A stretch of DNA of 64,000 nt from the NCBI GenBank assembly GCA_001570385.1, contig BBYL01000010.1, positions 434,001 to 498,000 on the forward strand, given 5' to 3'. Source of the DNA: Microtetraspora glauca (lineage in GTDB: Bacteria; Actinomycetota; Actinomycetes; Streptosporangiales; Streptosporangiaceae). Both the position numbers and the translations under genes were made by a program. The notes under the pieces were generated by a model. That model did not search any database. It was not told the origin of the DNA and worked only from the letters and a program-made list of their open reading frames with translations. Shown here piece by piece: positions 35,561-44,489 of the stretch; position 1 is the stretch's first letter; each line of letters opens with the position of its first letter.

Positions 35561-36124
35561 TCAGCGCGGCAGGAAGTGACCGAACCTGCCCTGGTGATAG
35601 AGCAGCGGCCGACCGGCTTCCACGACCGTCGTCGCCGTGACCAGGCCGACCACCAGGATGTGGTCGCCGACCTCGACGGTGTGGTGCGTACGGCAGATCA
35701 GGTGGGCGGACACGTCGTCGAGCAGGGGCACTCCGTCCGGCCCCGCCGTCCAGCGCGTCGGGTGGGCGAACCTGTCCGCGCCCTTCTTCGCGAACCGGGA
35801 GGCGACGTCGGCCTGGTCGCTCGCGAGCACGTTCACCGCGAAGTCACCGGCTCTTCGCAGCCGCGGCCAGGTCGAGGACGACTGGGCCACGTAGAACGAC
35901 ACCAGCGGCGGGCTCAGGCTCACCGAGGAGAACGAGGTGGCCGTCAGCCCGACCGGTTCCCCTTCGGGAAGGGCGGTGACCACCACGACTCCCGCCGCGT
36001 GGACGGCGAGCGCCCGGCGGAACTCCTCACTGCCCACACCCTCGCCGGCACCCTCGCCGGTGCCGCCGACGAGCCTGAGCCGTGAGCGGCCGCTGTCCTC
36101 GGGGATCTCGTGCGCGACCGTCAC
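35561..36124 (-). CDS. Flavin reductase family protein (HpaC/HsaB-like)
   Basis: This 187-residue flavin reductase-domain protein has the typical N-terminal block (R-R-A-L-A-V-H-A-A-G-V-V-V-V-T, then G-L-T-A-T-S-F-S-S-V-S-L-S-P-P-L-V). It also has the C-terminal H-T-V-E-V-G-D-H segment that closes the flavin site. Such proteins supply reduced FMN or FAD to a monooxygenase; HsaB of steroid degradation belongs here. GTG 36124 overlaps the preceding stop (GTGA). No oxygenase partner is adjacent. Confidence 0.8.
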   Translation of the reverse strand: MTVAHEIPEDSGRSRLRLVGGTGEGAGEGVGSEEFRRALAVHAAGVVVVTALPEGEPVGLTATSFSSVSLSPPLVSFYVAQSSSTWPRLRRAGDFAVNVLASDQADVASRFAKKGADRFAHPTRWTAGPDGVPLLDDVSAHLICRTHHTVEVGDHILVVGLVTATTVVEAGRPLLYHQGRFGHFLPR

Positions 36125-36636
36125 GCGGTCACCTCCTGGGCAAGCGTGAGCTGCGGGGCGACCTGGTCCACCCAACCGGCCAGGACGTCGTCCAACTCGG
36201 GGATCCGCGACTCCAGCAGCGCGAGGCCCGGGGTGGGGACCCACGCGCCCAGTTCGACCAGGAGCGGCCGCAGGTGGACCTCGACGGCGAGGGAGTGCTT
36301 CGGATCGCCCATCACCAGTAGCGGCAACGCGAACTTCCCGGCCAGCGCCCGGTGCGGCAGCCGGTCGAGGAACGCCTTCAGGAGGCCCGTGTAGGAGCCC
36401 TTGTAGGTCGGCCCGGCCACCACCAGGAGATCGGCGTCGAGGACCAGCTCCAGGGCGACCTCCAGCGGCGCGGACGGCTGGGGGCCGAACAGGTGCGGCG
36501 CGAGCCCCGCGAGGTCCACGACCTCGGGTGGCGCCGTCCGCCCGATCCGTGCCGCGACGGCCTCCGCGGCCCGGACGGCCACGTCCAGCGTCCGTGATCC
36601 GGCCCTCGGGTTGCCGACCAGCGTCACGATCGTCAT
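36121..36636 (-). CDS. NADPH-dependent FMN reductase
   Basis: This 171-residue flavodoxin-like protein has the FMN phosphate loop G-N-P-R-A-G-S-R-T near residues 8-16 and G-P-T-Y-K-G-S-Y near 95, matching the SsuE/NADPH-FMN reductase family. ATG 36636 is preceded by AAGGAG. It is translationally coupled to the flavin reductase that follows, so the two may jointly serve a flavin-dependent oxygenase elsewhere. The start region holds the inverted repeat TTGTAC/GTACAA (36638-36658). Confidence 0.82.
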   Translation of the reverse strand: MTIVTLVGNPRAGSRTLDVAVRAAEAVAARIGRTAPPEVVDLAGLAPHLFGPQPSAPLEVALELVLDADLLVVAGPTYKGSYTGLLKAFLDRLPHRALAGKFALPLLVMGDPKHSLAVEVHLRPLLVELGAWVPTPGLALLESRIPELDDVLAGWVDQVAPQLTLAQEVTA

Positions 36637-36637
36637 T

Positions 36638-36658
36638 TTGTACTCCTTACCTGTACAA
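36638..36658. promoter_or_regulatory. Inverted repeat upstream of the FMN reductase gene
   Basis: TTGTAC and GTACAA are separated by nine bases and overlap the ribosome site of the FMN reductase. The rest of 36659-36921 shows no gene. Confidence 0.4.
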
Positions 36659-36921
36659 GCATGCATGTACCGGGACATTTCTCTGTCCCTTCGCACGGCC
36701 CTCCCGCGGGAGAGACGACCGCCCTCGGCACCCGACGAGCACGGGGGAAGAGGGAGGGAATGCGCCGCCCGCACCCGCGGGCGGATCGGTTTCTAGGAGG
36801 CACGACGACACCGGGCGCTCGCGACGTGACCGAAGTCCACGTGGACGCGCCTGGTCAGGTACGGACCCTGGCTCATGACCGTGACGCTAAACGCGACTCA
36901 TGGCAAAGTCAATATTTCCTA

Positions 36922-37986
36922 CTAGCTTTCCATGGAATGCCACAGATCCGGCTCGCCCACGACCCGGGTCGCCAGCCCACGGCCCTCCAGCCACACCAGG
37001 TGGGCGAGGGTCTCGTTGGTCGCGGACCGCTGCATGAACGCCGGGATCGTCTCCCACGGCCGTGACCAGGTGAGGCGGGTGGCCAGCTCCCAGCACGTGA
37101 CACCGTCGGCGGCCTTGAGCACGGTCTCGATCTCCGCGAGCCGCTCCTCATGGTGGTCGATCACGTAGTTCACCCGCTCCGCCAGCTCCAGGAAGCGGTA
37201 TTCGTGGGCGGGAAGCACCTCGTCCACGTCCAGCTTGCCGACACTCCGCAGCGAGTCGAGATAGTCCGCCAGCGGGTTGGGCGCCGACTGCGGGTGGACC
37301 GCCACGTTGGGCGTGATCCGGGGAAGCACGTGGTCACCGGAGAACAGCAGCTTGCGGTCGGCCTCGACGAAGCACAGGTGGCCGGGCGAGTGCCCCGGCG
37401 TCCAGATCGCCTTGAGGTTCCAGCCGGGCAGGTCGAGCCGTTCCCCGTCCTCGATCAGCCGGTCGGGCACGGCCGTCGACACGTAGTTGCGCATCATCAT
37501 GGACGCCCCGGCCAGCTCCTGGGCCGTCAGGTCGGGCACGCCCGCCCGCAGGAGCAGCACCCGTCCCCGGTCGGCGAGTTCCTTGATGCCCGGCTCGTCG
37601 TAGCGATCGTGCACCAGCCGCGCGTCGGCGGGGTGCAGCCCGATCCACGCGCCCGACGCCTCCCGGAGACGCCCGGCGAGGCCGTAGTGGTCCGGGTGGA
37701 TGTGCGTGACCAGGACGGCCTTGATGTCGGTGACCGCGTATCCGGCCACCGCGAGCCCGGCGGTGAGCGCGTCGTAGGCCTCGTCGGTGTTCCATCCCGC
37801 GTCGATGATCGCGACACCGTCCGGCAGCTCCATCGCGTAGACGAGGACGTACCTCAGCGGGTTGATCGGGATCGGCACGGGGATCGACCAGAGGCCGGGG
37901 CGCACGCGCTCGACCTCGGGCAGAGCCCCTCCGTTCCACGCCGCACGCTGCTGCTCGTTCGCCGCCGTCACCATCGGCTTGCTCAT
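36922..37986 (-). CDS. MBL-fold metallo-hydrolase
   Basis: This 354-residue metallo-beta-lactamase-fold hydrolase has the zinc motif T-H-I-H-P-D-H near residue 98, further ligands in W-T-P-G-H-S-P-G-H near 195 and S-G-D-H near 215, and a C-terminal helical domain. Relatives hydrolyse thioesters or glyoxalase-type substrates. ATG 37986 has AAAGGGG upstream. It follows the MFS gene by 44 bp on the same strand and may share its transcript. Substrate unknown. Confidence 0.82.
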   Translation of the reverse strand: MSKPMVTAANEQQRAAWNGGALPEVERVRPGLWSIPVPIPINPLRYVLVYAMELPDGVAIIDAGWNTDEAYDALTAGLAVAGYAVTDIKAVLVTHIHPDHYGLAGRLREASGAWIGLHPADARLVHDRYDEPGIKELADRGRVLLLRAGVPDLTAQELAGASMMMRNYVSTAVPDRLIEDGERLDLPGWNLKAIWTPGHSPGHLCFVEADRKLLFSGDHVLPRITPNVAVHPQSAPNPLADYLDSLRSVGKLDVDEVLPAHEYRFLELAERVNYVIDHHEERLAEIETVLKAADGVTCWELATRLTWSRPWETIPAFMQRSATNETLAHLVWLEGRGLATRVVGEPDLWHSMES

Positions 37987-38030
37987 CGGCCTGCCCCTTT
38001 CGCCTCCAAGATTCTGCCCCGCGCACCGAA

Positions 38031-39344
38031 TCAAGTTCTACTCGGGGCGGGTACGGGGGCCGCCCGGCGGGCAGGGAGCCGTACGAACAGGAGCGATGAG
38101 GCGAGAACCACCACGGCCACGGCGGCCCACGTGCCGCCGACGCCGAGTTTCGTGGTCAGCGGGCCGAGGCCGAGCGTGATCAGCATGCCGCCGAACTGGA
38201 GCTGGAGCGAGTCCACGGACATCACCGTGGCCCGCCGCGCGGACTCCACCCGGAGGTGGATCAGCTCCTCCCTGACCAGCTCGGTGACGGACATCGCGGC
38301 GAAGACCACGAAGTACGCGACGCCCGCCGCGACGATGCCCTCGGTTCCGGACAGCGTGACCGACGCCGCCAGACCGGCGAGAGCCACGGCGGTGACGATC
38401 ATCGCGGCGACCGCCGTACGCGTGGACGAGCTGAGAAGGCGGGCCACGGAAGGGGCGACGGAGCTGCCGACCGCGTTGGCTCCGAATCCGACCGCGGCCA
38501 CGATCGCGTAGGCCGTGCTTCCCGTCTCCAGGCGGCCGGTGAGCTCCGCGAGACGCACGGGGGTCAGCGCCTCGATGCCGGCCAGCATCACCCCCGCCGC
38601 CGCCCCGACCAGGAGCAACCGGGCCAGACCCCGGTCGCGCACGGCGAGGTGGAAGCCGCCGCGGATCGTCAGCGGCACGTCCTTGAGTATCTCCCTCAGC
38701 CGCTCGGCGGCGCGCGACCCGGACGATCCCTCCGAGGGCGTCCGCCGCGGCTCCGGCATGGCCGAGAGGACCACGACGAAGGCCACCGCCGCCGCGACCG
38801 CGCCGCACCACACGGGGACGGCGAGCCGCTGCACCGCGTCGCCGGGCAGCACGAGTGGCACGAGACCACCCGCGAGGACCCCGCCGAACAGGGCGGTGGA
38901 GCTCGCGGCGGACCCCAGGGCCAACCCCGGCTTGAGATCGGCCTCCGGCCCCTCGGCGGCGTGCAGCGCGTCGACGTACCACGCCTGGGCCGGGCCGCTG
39001 GACAGCGCCCGCGCGACGCCCTTGAACAGCGAGGAGAGCAGGAACAGCCAGACGGAGTCGGCCATGGCCATCACGACCAGCCCCGCCATGCTGAAGGCGA
39101 AGCCGGCCGCGAGCACCACCCGGCGGCCCACGACGTCGGCCAGCCCGCCGGTGGGGAGCTCCAGCAGCACGATCGTGACGGAGTACGCGGCCGACACCAG
39201 GCCGATCTCCCCCAGGTCGAGCCCCCTGGCGGACATCAGCAGCACCATCGGCGCCATCATCAACCCGGGAGGAAGCCACCCGAGGAACTGGATCAGCGCG
39301 TACCGTCTCCGCGCGCCCGCCGCGGTCAGCGTGTCACCCCACAT
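38031..39344 (-). CDS. MFS transporter
   Basis: This 437-residue major-facilitator protein has about 12 hydrophobic helices. The loop motif G-G-L-A-D-V-V-G-R-R lies between helices 2 and 3 near residue 70. ATG 39344 overlaps the end of the ArsR gene by 11 bases, so the two are translationally coupled. It is probably an efflux pump controlled by that regulator. No substrate can be inferred. Confidence 0.83.
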   Translation of the reverse strand: MWGDTLTAAGARRRYALIQFLGWLPPGLMMAPMVLLMSARGLDLGEIGLVSAAYSVTIVLLELPTGGLADVVGRRVVLAAGFAFSMAGLVVMAMADSVWLFLLSSLFKGVARALSSGPAQAWYVDALHAAEGPEADLKPGLALGSAASSTALFGGVLAGGLVPLVLPGDAVQRLAVPVWCGAVAAAVAFVVVLSAMPEPRRTPSEGSSGSRAAERLREILKDVPLTIRGGFHLAVRDRGLARLLLVGAAAGVMLAGIEALTPVRLAELTGRLETGSTAYAIVAAVGFGANAVGSSVAPSVARLLSSSTRTAVAAMIVTAVALAGLAASVTLSGTEGIVAAGVAYFVVFAAMSVTELVREELIHLRVESARRATVMSVDSLQLQFGGMLITLGLGPLTTKLGVGGTWAAVAVVVLASSLLFVRLPARRAAPVPAPSRT

Positions 39345-39903
39345 AGCCGCGCACCGGATGGGCGCTGACGAACACGGACACCCGCTCGGCGTCGGGCGCG
39401 TCCTTGTCGCGCTCCTCGAACTCCCTGAGGAGGGCGGAGACGCGCCCGTAGAGTGCCTCGGCCGAGGCGGGTGTGAGCCGGACGACGTCGTCGGACATGC
39501 CGGCGGCCTCGACCCACGCCGCGCCCCAGGATTCGGGGTCCCGGTCGAACGCCTCCACGGTCGCCCGGAGCACCTCCAGCTGCCGCCGGCGCATGAAGGC
39601 CACCGCCTCGCGCCCCTCGGGAGTGCCGGACAGCTCCGTGTTGCTCCACGACGTGTAGGCGTGGACCGCCCGCCAGCGGCGCTCCCGCCGGTCGCGTTGC
39701 TCGGCGTCCTCCTCGACGAAGCCATACTTCGCGAGTTGCCGCAGGTGGTAGCTGGTCGAGCCCGAGCTCTCGCCGAACTTGGCGGCCAGCTCCGTGGCCG
39801 TCGCCGGCCCGTCGAGCCGCAGCGTCCCGAGGAGGCGGACCCGCAGCGGGTGGGCCACGGCCTTGAGCGCCCGGGGATCGGTGACATGGAAGGCCTCGTT
39901 CAT
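39334..39903 (-). CDS. ArsR-type helix-turn-helix regulator
   Basis: This protein of about 189 residues has an N-terminal winged helix (H-P-L-R-V-R-L-L-G-T-L, then S-S-G-S-T-S-Y-H-L-R-Q-L-A). No metal-binding cysteine pair is apparent, so it may sense an organic ligand. It is followed by the MFS gene in an overlapping operon. ATG 39903 is chosen because the upstream bases look like promoter; an in-frame start at 39954 would lie inside the repeats TTGCAAAG (39920 and 39935). Confidence 0.78.
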   Translation of the reverse strand: MNEAFHVTDPRALKAVAHPLRVRLLGTLRLDGPATATELAAKFGESSGSTSYHLRQLAKYGFVEEDAEQRDRRERRWRAVHAYTSWSNTELSGTPEGREAVAFMRRRQLEVLRATVEAFDRDPESWGAAWVEAAGMSDDVVRLTPASAEALYGRVSALLREFEERDKDAPDAERVSVFVSAHPVRGYVG

Positions 39904-39919
39904 GTCTCCGGTTCTAACA

Positions 39920-39956
39920 TTGCAAAGAGAGTTTTGCAAAGCTTCCTTTGCCATGT
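39920..39956. promoter_or_regulatory. TTGCAAAG repeats upstream of the ArsR-MFS operon
   Basis: TTGCAAAG occurs twice as a direct repeat 15 bp apart, followed by CCTTTGCC in inverted orientation. AT-rich repeats of this kind immediately before an ArsR gene are good candidates for its operator. Confidence 0.5.
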
Positions 39957-40065
39957 GAAACTTTCATCGGGCCAACCGGACACCGGGCCGGTCAGGCGGC
40001 GATCAGCACCGGAGATCGTTGACGCCACGGGAAAAGCAAGGGAACCATCGAGGCGCTCACCTCTT

Positions 40066-40079
40066 TGGGAGCGCTCCCA
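40066..40079. promoter_or_regulatory. Perfect CebR-type operator before the cellulase gene
   Basis: TGGGAGCGCTCCCA is exactly the palindromic operator known for the cellobiose-responsive LacI repressor CebR of Streptomyces. It ends 20 bp before the GH9 start. No cebR gene is in the window. Confidence 0.88.
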
Positions 40080-40099
40080 CACCTCCCCCAAGGATCTCC

Positions 40100-42631
40100 G
40101 TGATCAGACGACTCAGCATCCTCGCCGCGGCGGCGCTGGCCGCGACGTGCCTGACCGGCGCCCCGGCCATGGCGGACGGACCCGAGCAGATCGCCAACGG
40201 CACGTTCGACACCACCACCGAACCGTGGTGGCACACCGGCAACCTCGCGTTCGACCTCGACGGCGGGCGGCTCTGCGCCGACGTTCCCGGCGGCACCGCC
40301 AACCCGTGGGACGCGATCATCGGTCTCAACGACATCCCACTGGTCAAGGACGAGACCTACGCGTTCAGCTTCTTCGCGACCGCGACCCCCGGGAAGGTCG
40401 CGAAGGCGCTGATCCAGCTCCCCGTCGACCCGTACACCCAGTACCTCTCCGCCAACCCCGAGCTCAGCGTCTCTGGCAACACCTACGCCTACACCTTCAC
40501 CTCGCCGGTCGACCTGCCGAACGGCCAGGTGGCCTTCCAGATCGGCGGCAGCGCCGAACCGTGGCGGTTCTGCCTGGACGACGTGTCGCTCAAGGGCGGC
40601 GCGGAGCCCGACGTCTACACGCCCGACACCGGCCCGCGCGTACGGGTGAACCAGGTCGCCTACCTGCCCAAGGGTCCAAAGAACGCCACCCTCGTCACCG
40701 AGGCCGTCGGGGCGCTCCCCTGGCAGCTCAAGGACGCCGACGGCGTCACGGTCTCCGACGGTGTCACCACCCCGCGCGGTGTGGACGCCAGCTCCGGCCA
40801 GAACGTCCACTCCATCGACTTCAGCGCGTACAGGAAGGCGGGCGAGGGCTACACGCTCACCGCGGACGGCGAGACCAGCCGTCCCTTCGACATCGGGGGC
40901 GGCGCCTACCAGGACCTCAAACTCGACGCGCTGAAGTTCTACTACACGCAGCGCAGCGGCGTCGCGATCGACGACGCGCTGCGCCCCGGGTACGGCAGGC
41001 CCGCCGGGCACGCCGGCGTCGCTCCCAACCAGGGCGACACCGCCGTCCCGTGCCAGCCGGGCGTCTGCGACTACACCCTGGACGTCTCCGGCGGCTGGTA
41101 CGACGCGGGCGACCACGGCAAGTACGTGGTCAACGGCGGCATCTCGGTCGCCCAGCTCATGAGCGAGTTCGAGCGCACCAAGAACGCCCCGTCCGCGACG
41201 CCCGTCGGTGGCCTGAACATCCCGGAGAGCGGCGACGCCGTACCCGACATCCTCGACGAGGCGCGCTGGGAGCAGGAGTTCCTGCTGAAGATGCAGCGCC
41301 AGGACGGCATGACGCACCACAAGATCCACGACGAGAACTGGACCGGCCTGCCGCTGCTGCCGCACCTCGACCCGCAGAAGCGCGAGCTGCACCCGGTGAC
41401 CACCGCGGCGACGCTCAACCTCGCCGCCACCGCCGCGCAGGCCGCCCGGGTCTTCGCGCCGTACGACGCCGCGTTCGCGGCGAAGAACCTGGCGGCGGCA
41501 CGGAAGGCGTGGGCCGCGGCCAAGGCGCATCCGGACGTCCTCGCGTCCACCTCGGACGGCAACGGCGGCGGCACCTACGACGACGCCGACGTCAGCGACG
41601 AGTTCTACTGGGCCGCGGCGGAGCTCTACATCACCACCGGCGAGAAGGAGTTCAAGGACTTCGTCCTCGCCTCACCCCACCACACCGCCGACATCTGGAG
41701 CGAGCGGGGCTTCGACTGGGGACACGTCGCGCAGCTCGGCCGGCTCGATCTCGCGACCGTACCCAACGACCTGCCCGGCCGCGCCGCCGTACGCGCCTCG
41801 GTCGTCGCCGGCGCCGACACGTACCTCGCCACGCTCCGGCAGCACCCGTACGGCGTGCCGTACAACCCGCCGACCTACGACTGGGGATCCAACAACCTGG
41901 TCCTGAACAACATGGTCGTCATGGCGGCGGCGTTCGACATCACCGGCACGCTCAAGTACCGGGACGGCGTGCTCCAGGGCATCGACTACATCCTCGGCCG
42001 CAACGCGTTGAACCAGTCCTACGTGACCGGCTACGGCGAGGTGGCGTCGAAGAACCAGCACAGCCGGTGGTACGCGCACGCGCTCAACGCCGATCTGCCG
42101 AACCCGCCGGTCGGAACACTCTCCGGCGGCCCCAACTCCAGCATCCAGGACCCGGTCGCCCAGGCGAAGCTGCGGGGTTGCAAGCCGCAGTTCTGCTACA
42201 TCGACGACATCGAGTCGTGGTCGACCAACGAGCTGACGATCAACTGGAACTCGCCGCTGTCGTGGATCTCGGCGTTCGTCGCCGACCAGGGCGACGGCGC
42301 GGCACCGGCCCCGCCGACCTGCGAGGTGGCCTACACCGTGCACGGCAGCTGGCCGCAGGGCTTCACCACCCAGGTCACGATCAGGAACACCGGCGCGAAA
42401 GCGATCGACGGCTGGTCGCTGACGTGGTCCTTCCTCGGCGCCCAGAAGGTCGCCCACGGCTGGAGCGCCGACTTCACGCAGCAGGGCGCGACCGTCACGG
42501 CCGCGGGCGAGTCCTACAACAAGAAGATCCGGCCCGGCCAGTCGGTGACGTTCGGCTTCAACGGCACGAGCGCCCCCGGGGCCAATCCCACCCCTGACCT
42601 GTTCACCCTGAACGGCGCCGCCTGCGCCTGA
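40100..42631 (+). CDS. Secreted GH9 endoglucanase with CBM4/9-like and CBM2 modules
   Basis: This 843-residue cellulase has a signal peptide ([12 protein letters not shown], cleavage near A-M-A-D) and an N-terminal CBM4/9-like beta-sandwich at residues about 28-170. An Ig-like CelD_N domain spans about 185-280 (R-V-N-Q-V-A-Y-L-P), followed by the GH9 barrel at about 285-735. Catalytic landmarks are [12 protein letters not shown] (base Asp), S-R-W-Y-A-H-A-L and [11 protein letters not shown] (acid Glu). The C-terminus is a CBM2 with conserved Trp and end cysteines (C-E-V-A-Y ... A-A-C-A). GTG 40100 has AAGGA upstream. It should cut cellulose outside the cell and be induced by cellobiose through the CebR box. 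Confidence 0.92.
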   Translation: MIRRLSILAAAALAATCLTGAPAMADGPEQIANGTFDTTTEPWWHTGNLAFDLDGGRLCADVPGGTANPWDAIIGLNDIPLVKDETYAFSFFATATPGKVAKALIQLPVDPYTQYLSANPELSVSGNTYAYTFTSPVDLPNGQVAFQIGGSAEPWRFCLDDVSLKGGAEPDVYTPDTGPRVRVNQVAYLPKGPKNATLVTEAVGALPWQLKDADGVTVSDGVTTPRGVDASSGQNVHSIDFSAYRKAGEGYTLTADGETSRPFDIGGGAYQDLKLDALKFYYTQRSGVAIDDALRPGYGRPAGHAGVAPNQGDTAVPCQPGVCDYTLDVSGGWYDAGDHGKYVVNGGISVAQLMSEFERTKNAPSATPVGGLNIPESGDAVPDILDEARWEQEFLLKMQRQDGMTHHKIHDENWTGLPLLPHLDPQKRELHPVTTAATLNLAATAAQAARVFAPYDAAFAAKNLAAARKAWAAAKAHPDVLASTSDGNGGGTYDDADVSDEFYWAAAELYITTGEKEFKDFVLASPHHTADIWSERGFDWGHVAQLGRLDLATVPNDLPGRAAVRASVVAGADTYLATLRQHPYGVPYNPPTYDWGSNNLVLNNMVVMAAAFDITGTLKYRDGVLQGIDYILGRNALNQSYVTGYGEVASKNQHSRWYAHALNADLPNPPVGTLSGGPNSSIQDPVAQAKLRGCKPQFCYIDDIESWSTNELTINWNSPLSWISAFVADQGDGAAPAPPTCEVAYTVHGSWPQGFTTQVTIRNTGAKAIDGWSLTWSFLGAQKVAHGWSADFTQQGATVTAAGESYNKKIRPGQSVTFGFNGTSAPGANPTPDLFTLNGAACA

Positions 42632-42643
42632 GCCTCCCCCGCC

Positions 42644-42682
42644 GATCCGGCCGCCACCCCCACAAGGAGTGGCGGCCGGATC
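42644..42682 (+). terminator. Terminator after the GH9 gene
   Basis: GATCCGGCCGCCAC pairs perfectly with GTGGCGGCCGGATC, a 14-bp stem 13 bp after the stop codon. Confidence 0.75.
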
Positions 42683-42710
42683 CACATCCGCGCCTCTCCG
42701 GACCGGTAGA

Positions 42711-43121
42711 TCAGCGCGGGTGGATCAGCTCGACCAGGTCGGGCGCGATTCCCGGGAACTTCCTGTCGGCGGTCAGCAGCGCGTCGGCCCCCAGCTCGCG
42801 CGCGGCCGCGATGATGAGAGCGTCCGGCATGCGGATGGTCAGGTCCCCGGCTCTGAGCCGCGCCGCGCCCTCGGCCGTCGCCTCGTCCACCGCGACGACC
42901 CGGTCGATGGCGGCCGCCCGGAACCCGTCGAGGGCCTTCTCCGCGTCGGCTCCTCTGCGGAGGGCTCCGACCCGCAACTCACTCCACGTGATCACGGACA
43001 CGGTGAATACGGCGCCGCGGCCCTCCCAGCGGCGTACGGCGGCGAGGGCGTCGAGATGGAGCGCGTCATCGGGATTGAGCAGACCGGCGATGACATTCGT
43101 GTCGAGCACCACGGTCGGCAC
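42711..43121 (-). CDS. vapC: PIN-domain toxin, VapC-like
   Basis: This 136-residue PIN ribonuclease has the acidic residues of the family: D in V-L-D-T-N-V-I near residue 7, E in W-S-E-L-R-V-G near 53, and D in M-P-D-A-L-I-I-A-A near 98. It should cut RNA when not bound by its antitoxin. GTG 43121 follows the antitoxin stop by four bases. The frame stays open upstream into the antitoxin gene, without support for a longer protein. Confidence 0.85.
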   Translation of the reverse strand: MPTVVLDTNVIAGLLNPDDALHLDALAAVRRWEGRGAVFTVSVITWSELRVGALRRGADAEKALDGFRAAAIDRVVAVDEATAEGAARLRAGDLTIRMPDALIIAAARELGADALLTADRKFPGIAPDLVELIHPR

Positions 43122-43125
43122 GTGG

Positions 43126-43398
43126 TCAGCTCCAGCTCGCGCGGCTCGCCTCGACGTCCACGGCTTCGGTGAAGCCGGGGACCGTTCCCACGACACCGTC
43201 GAAACGGCTGCGGTGCCGCCGGATGACGATGCGGCCGTCTTCCTCTTCTATGTCGACCGGATCTCCCGCATGAAGCCCGAGGCTGCGCAACACGGCGGCC
43301 GGCAGGGTCACCTGGTTCTTGCTGGAGATGCGCGCCGGCCCCGCACGCCTGGCGCGTGTGCGCTTTCCTTGCTCCATAACCTTTACTGTAGCCACCAT
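43126..43398 (-). CDS. vapB: AbrB/SpoVT-like antitoxin of the VapBC pair
   Basis: This 90-residue protein has a swapped-hairpin AbrB domain at residues about 22-62 (I-S-S-K-N-Q-V-T-L-P, then L-G-L-H-A-G-D-P-V-D-I). It should bind its own promoter and neutralise the downstream PIN toxin. The start could be ATG 43398 or ATG 43377; the inverted repeat CTTTAC/GTAAAG (43381-43406) overlaps the first and would be an operator if the second is used. It sits 10 bp beyond the end of a truncated SDR gene. Confidence 0.8.
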   Translation of the reverse strand: MVATVKVMEQGKRTRARRAGPARISSKNQVTLPAAVLRSLGLHAGDPVDIEEEDGRIVIRRHRSRFDGVVGTVPGFTEAVDVEASRASWS

Positions 43399-43406
43399 AT
43401 GTAAAG
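43381..43406. promoter_or_regulatory. Probable VapB operator
   Basis: CTTTAC and GTAAAG form a 6-bp inverted repeat with 14 bases between, at the start of the antitoxin gene. Toxin-antitoxin operons are normally autoregulated at such sites. Confidence 0.5.
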
Positions 43407-43407
43407 A

Positions 43408-43779
43408 CTAAACGGCATCACGTTTCGTGACCGCGAACCCGCGATCGTAGATTTCGGGACTCACGTCCTCGATGGCGGCGTGGACACTGATCCCCGCGTT
43501 GTGCACAAGGACGTCGACGGGAGCGTCCGCGCCCAGCTCGCGGTCGAGCCCGGCGAAGAGCGTGTCCACGTCGCCGGGCACACCGAGCTCGGCCCGCACC
43601 GGGAAGGCCCGGCCTCCTCCTCGCGTGATGGCCGCCACCGTCTCCTTCGCCGCGACCTCGTCACGTGCGTAATTGACCGCGACCAGCGCGCCGTCGGCGG
43701 CGAGCCGCTCGGCCACCGCCCGGCCGATCCCCCTGCCCGCGCCGGTCACCAGCGCCGTCTTCCCAGCAAGCGCAGCCAT
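43408..43779 (-). pseudogene. Truncated SDR oxidoreductase
   Basis: Only 123 residues remain of a short-chain dehydrogenase. The NAD motif T-G-A-G-R-G-I-G-R near residue 12 and H-N-A-G-I-S near 93 are intact. The protein then ends soon after D-R-G-F-A-V, before the catalytic Tyr-x3-Lys expected near residue 150. The stop is immediately followed by the VapBC module, so the 3' half was lost at or near that junction. It is divergent from a TetR gene, which probably once controlled it. Confidence 0.75.
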
Positions 43780-43795
43780 GATCCGCCCCTTTCTT

Positions 43796-43841
43796 TAGTG
43801 AGCGCTACAGAATGACGGTAGCATATCTGTAGTGATCGCTA
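43796..43841. promoter_or_regulatory. Paired TetR operator between the SDR remnant and the TetR gene
   Basis: TAGTGAGCGCTA (43796-43807) and TAGTGATCGCTA (43830-43841) are near-identical, near-palindromic sites 34 bp apart in a 74-bp divergent promoter. They are natural binding sites for the adjacent TetR regulator. Confidence 0.65.
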
Positions 43842-43853
43842 TACAATTGATGT

Positions 43854-44489
43854 ATGGGGAGAACGCGGGCCTTCGATCGGGACACCGCCCTGGAACGCGC
43901 GCTCGACGAGTTCTGGCGGCACGGCTACGAGGCCACGTCGATCGCCACGCTGACCGCCGCGATGGGGATCAACCCGCCCAGCTTGTACGCCGCCTTCGGC
44001 GACAAACGAAAGCTGTTCACCGAAGCCGTCCGGCGCTACCAGGAGACACACGGCGCGTTCAGCACCCGCGCGCTCGCCGAGGAGCCCACGGCGAGGGAGG
44101 CCGTCGAGCGGCTGCTCCGTGAGGCGGCCGAGGTCTACTCGGACGCCACGCATCCCCCCGGCTGCCTGATCGTCTCGGCGGGAGTGAACACGACGGATCC
44201 CCAGGTCATCGCCGAGCTTCGCGGCCACAGGGAACGAGCCAAGCAGGCGATCAGGGACCGGATCGACCATGACATCCGGTCCGGCCGCCTGCCCCGGGAC
44301 ACCGACAGCGGCGGCCTTGCCGCCTACTACGCCGCCATCATCCAGGGCATGTCCACCCAGGCCTGCGACGGCTGCGGCCGTACCGATCTGGTGAGCGTCG
44401 CGGCCCTGGCCATGCGCGCCTGGCCGGAGGAACACCCCGATCCGGACGCGACGCGCAGCGGTTCCGACGGCTTAGGGTGTACCGCGTGA
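43854..44489 (+). CDS. TetR/AcrR-family regulator
   Basis: This 211-residue repressor has an N-terminal helix-turn-helix (E-F-W-R-H-G-Y-E-A-T-S-I-A-T-L, then P-P-S-L-Y-A-A-F-G-D-K). The C-terminal domain contains P-P-G-C-L-I-V-S-A near residue 103, a pattern of regulators that often sit beside an SDR. ATG 43854 is used. It is divergent from the SDR remnant and overlaps the following B3/4-domain gene. It probably binds the paired sites at 43796-43841. Confidence 0.82.
   Translation: MGRTRAFDRDTALERALDEFWRHGYEATSIATLTAAMGINPPSLYAAFGDKRKLFTEAVRRYQETHGAFSTRALAEEPTAREAVERLLREAAEVYSDATHPPGCLIVSAGVNTTDPQVIAELRGHRERAKQAIRDRIDHDIRSGRLPRDTDSGGLAAYYAAIIQGMSTQACDGCGRTDLVSVAALAMRAWPEEHPDPDATRSGSDGLGCTA

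Noticed and set aside
38027..38040. A KstR-like half-site (TAGAACTTGATTCG on the minus strand) before the MBL-fold gene
   Set aside because: It matches only six of eight fixed positions and overlaps the MFS stop codon.
38515..42597. A 1360-codon open frame on the plus strand crossing the MFS/ArsR genes and the cellulase
   Set aside because: It is in a shadow frame of the GH9 gene and antisense to the MFS and ArsR genes. Its composition is Arg/Pro/Ala/Gly noise with no domain, as expected of 70% GC DNA.
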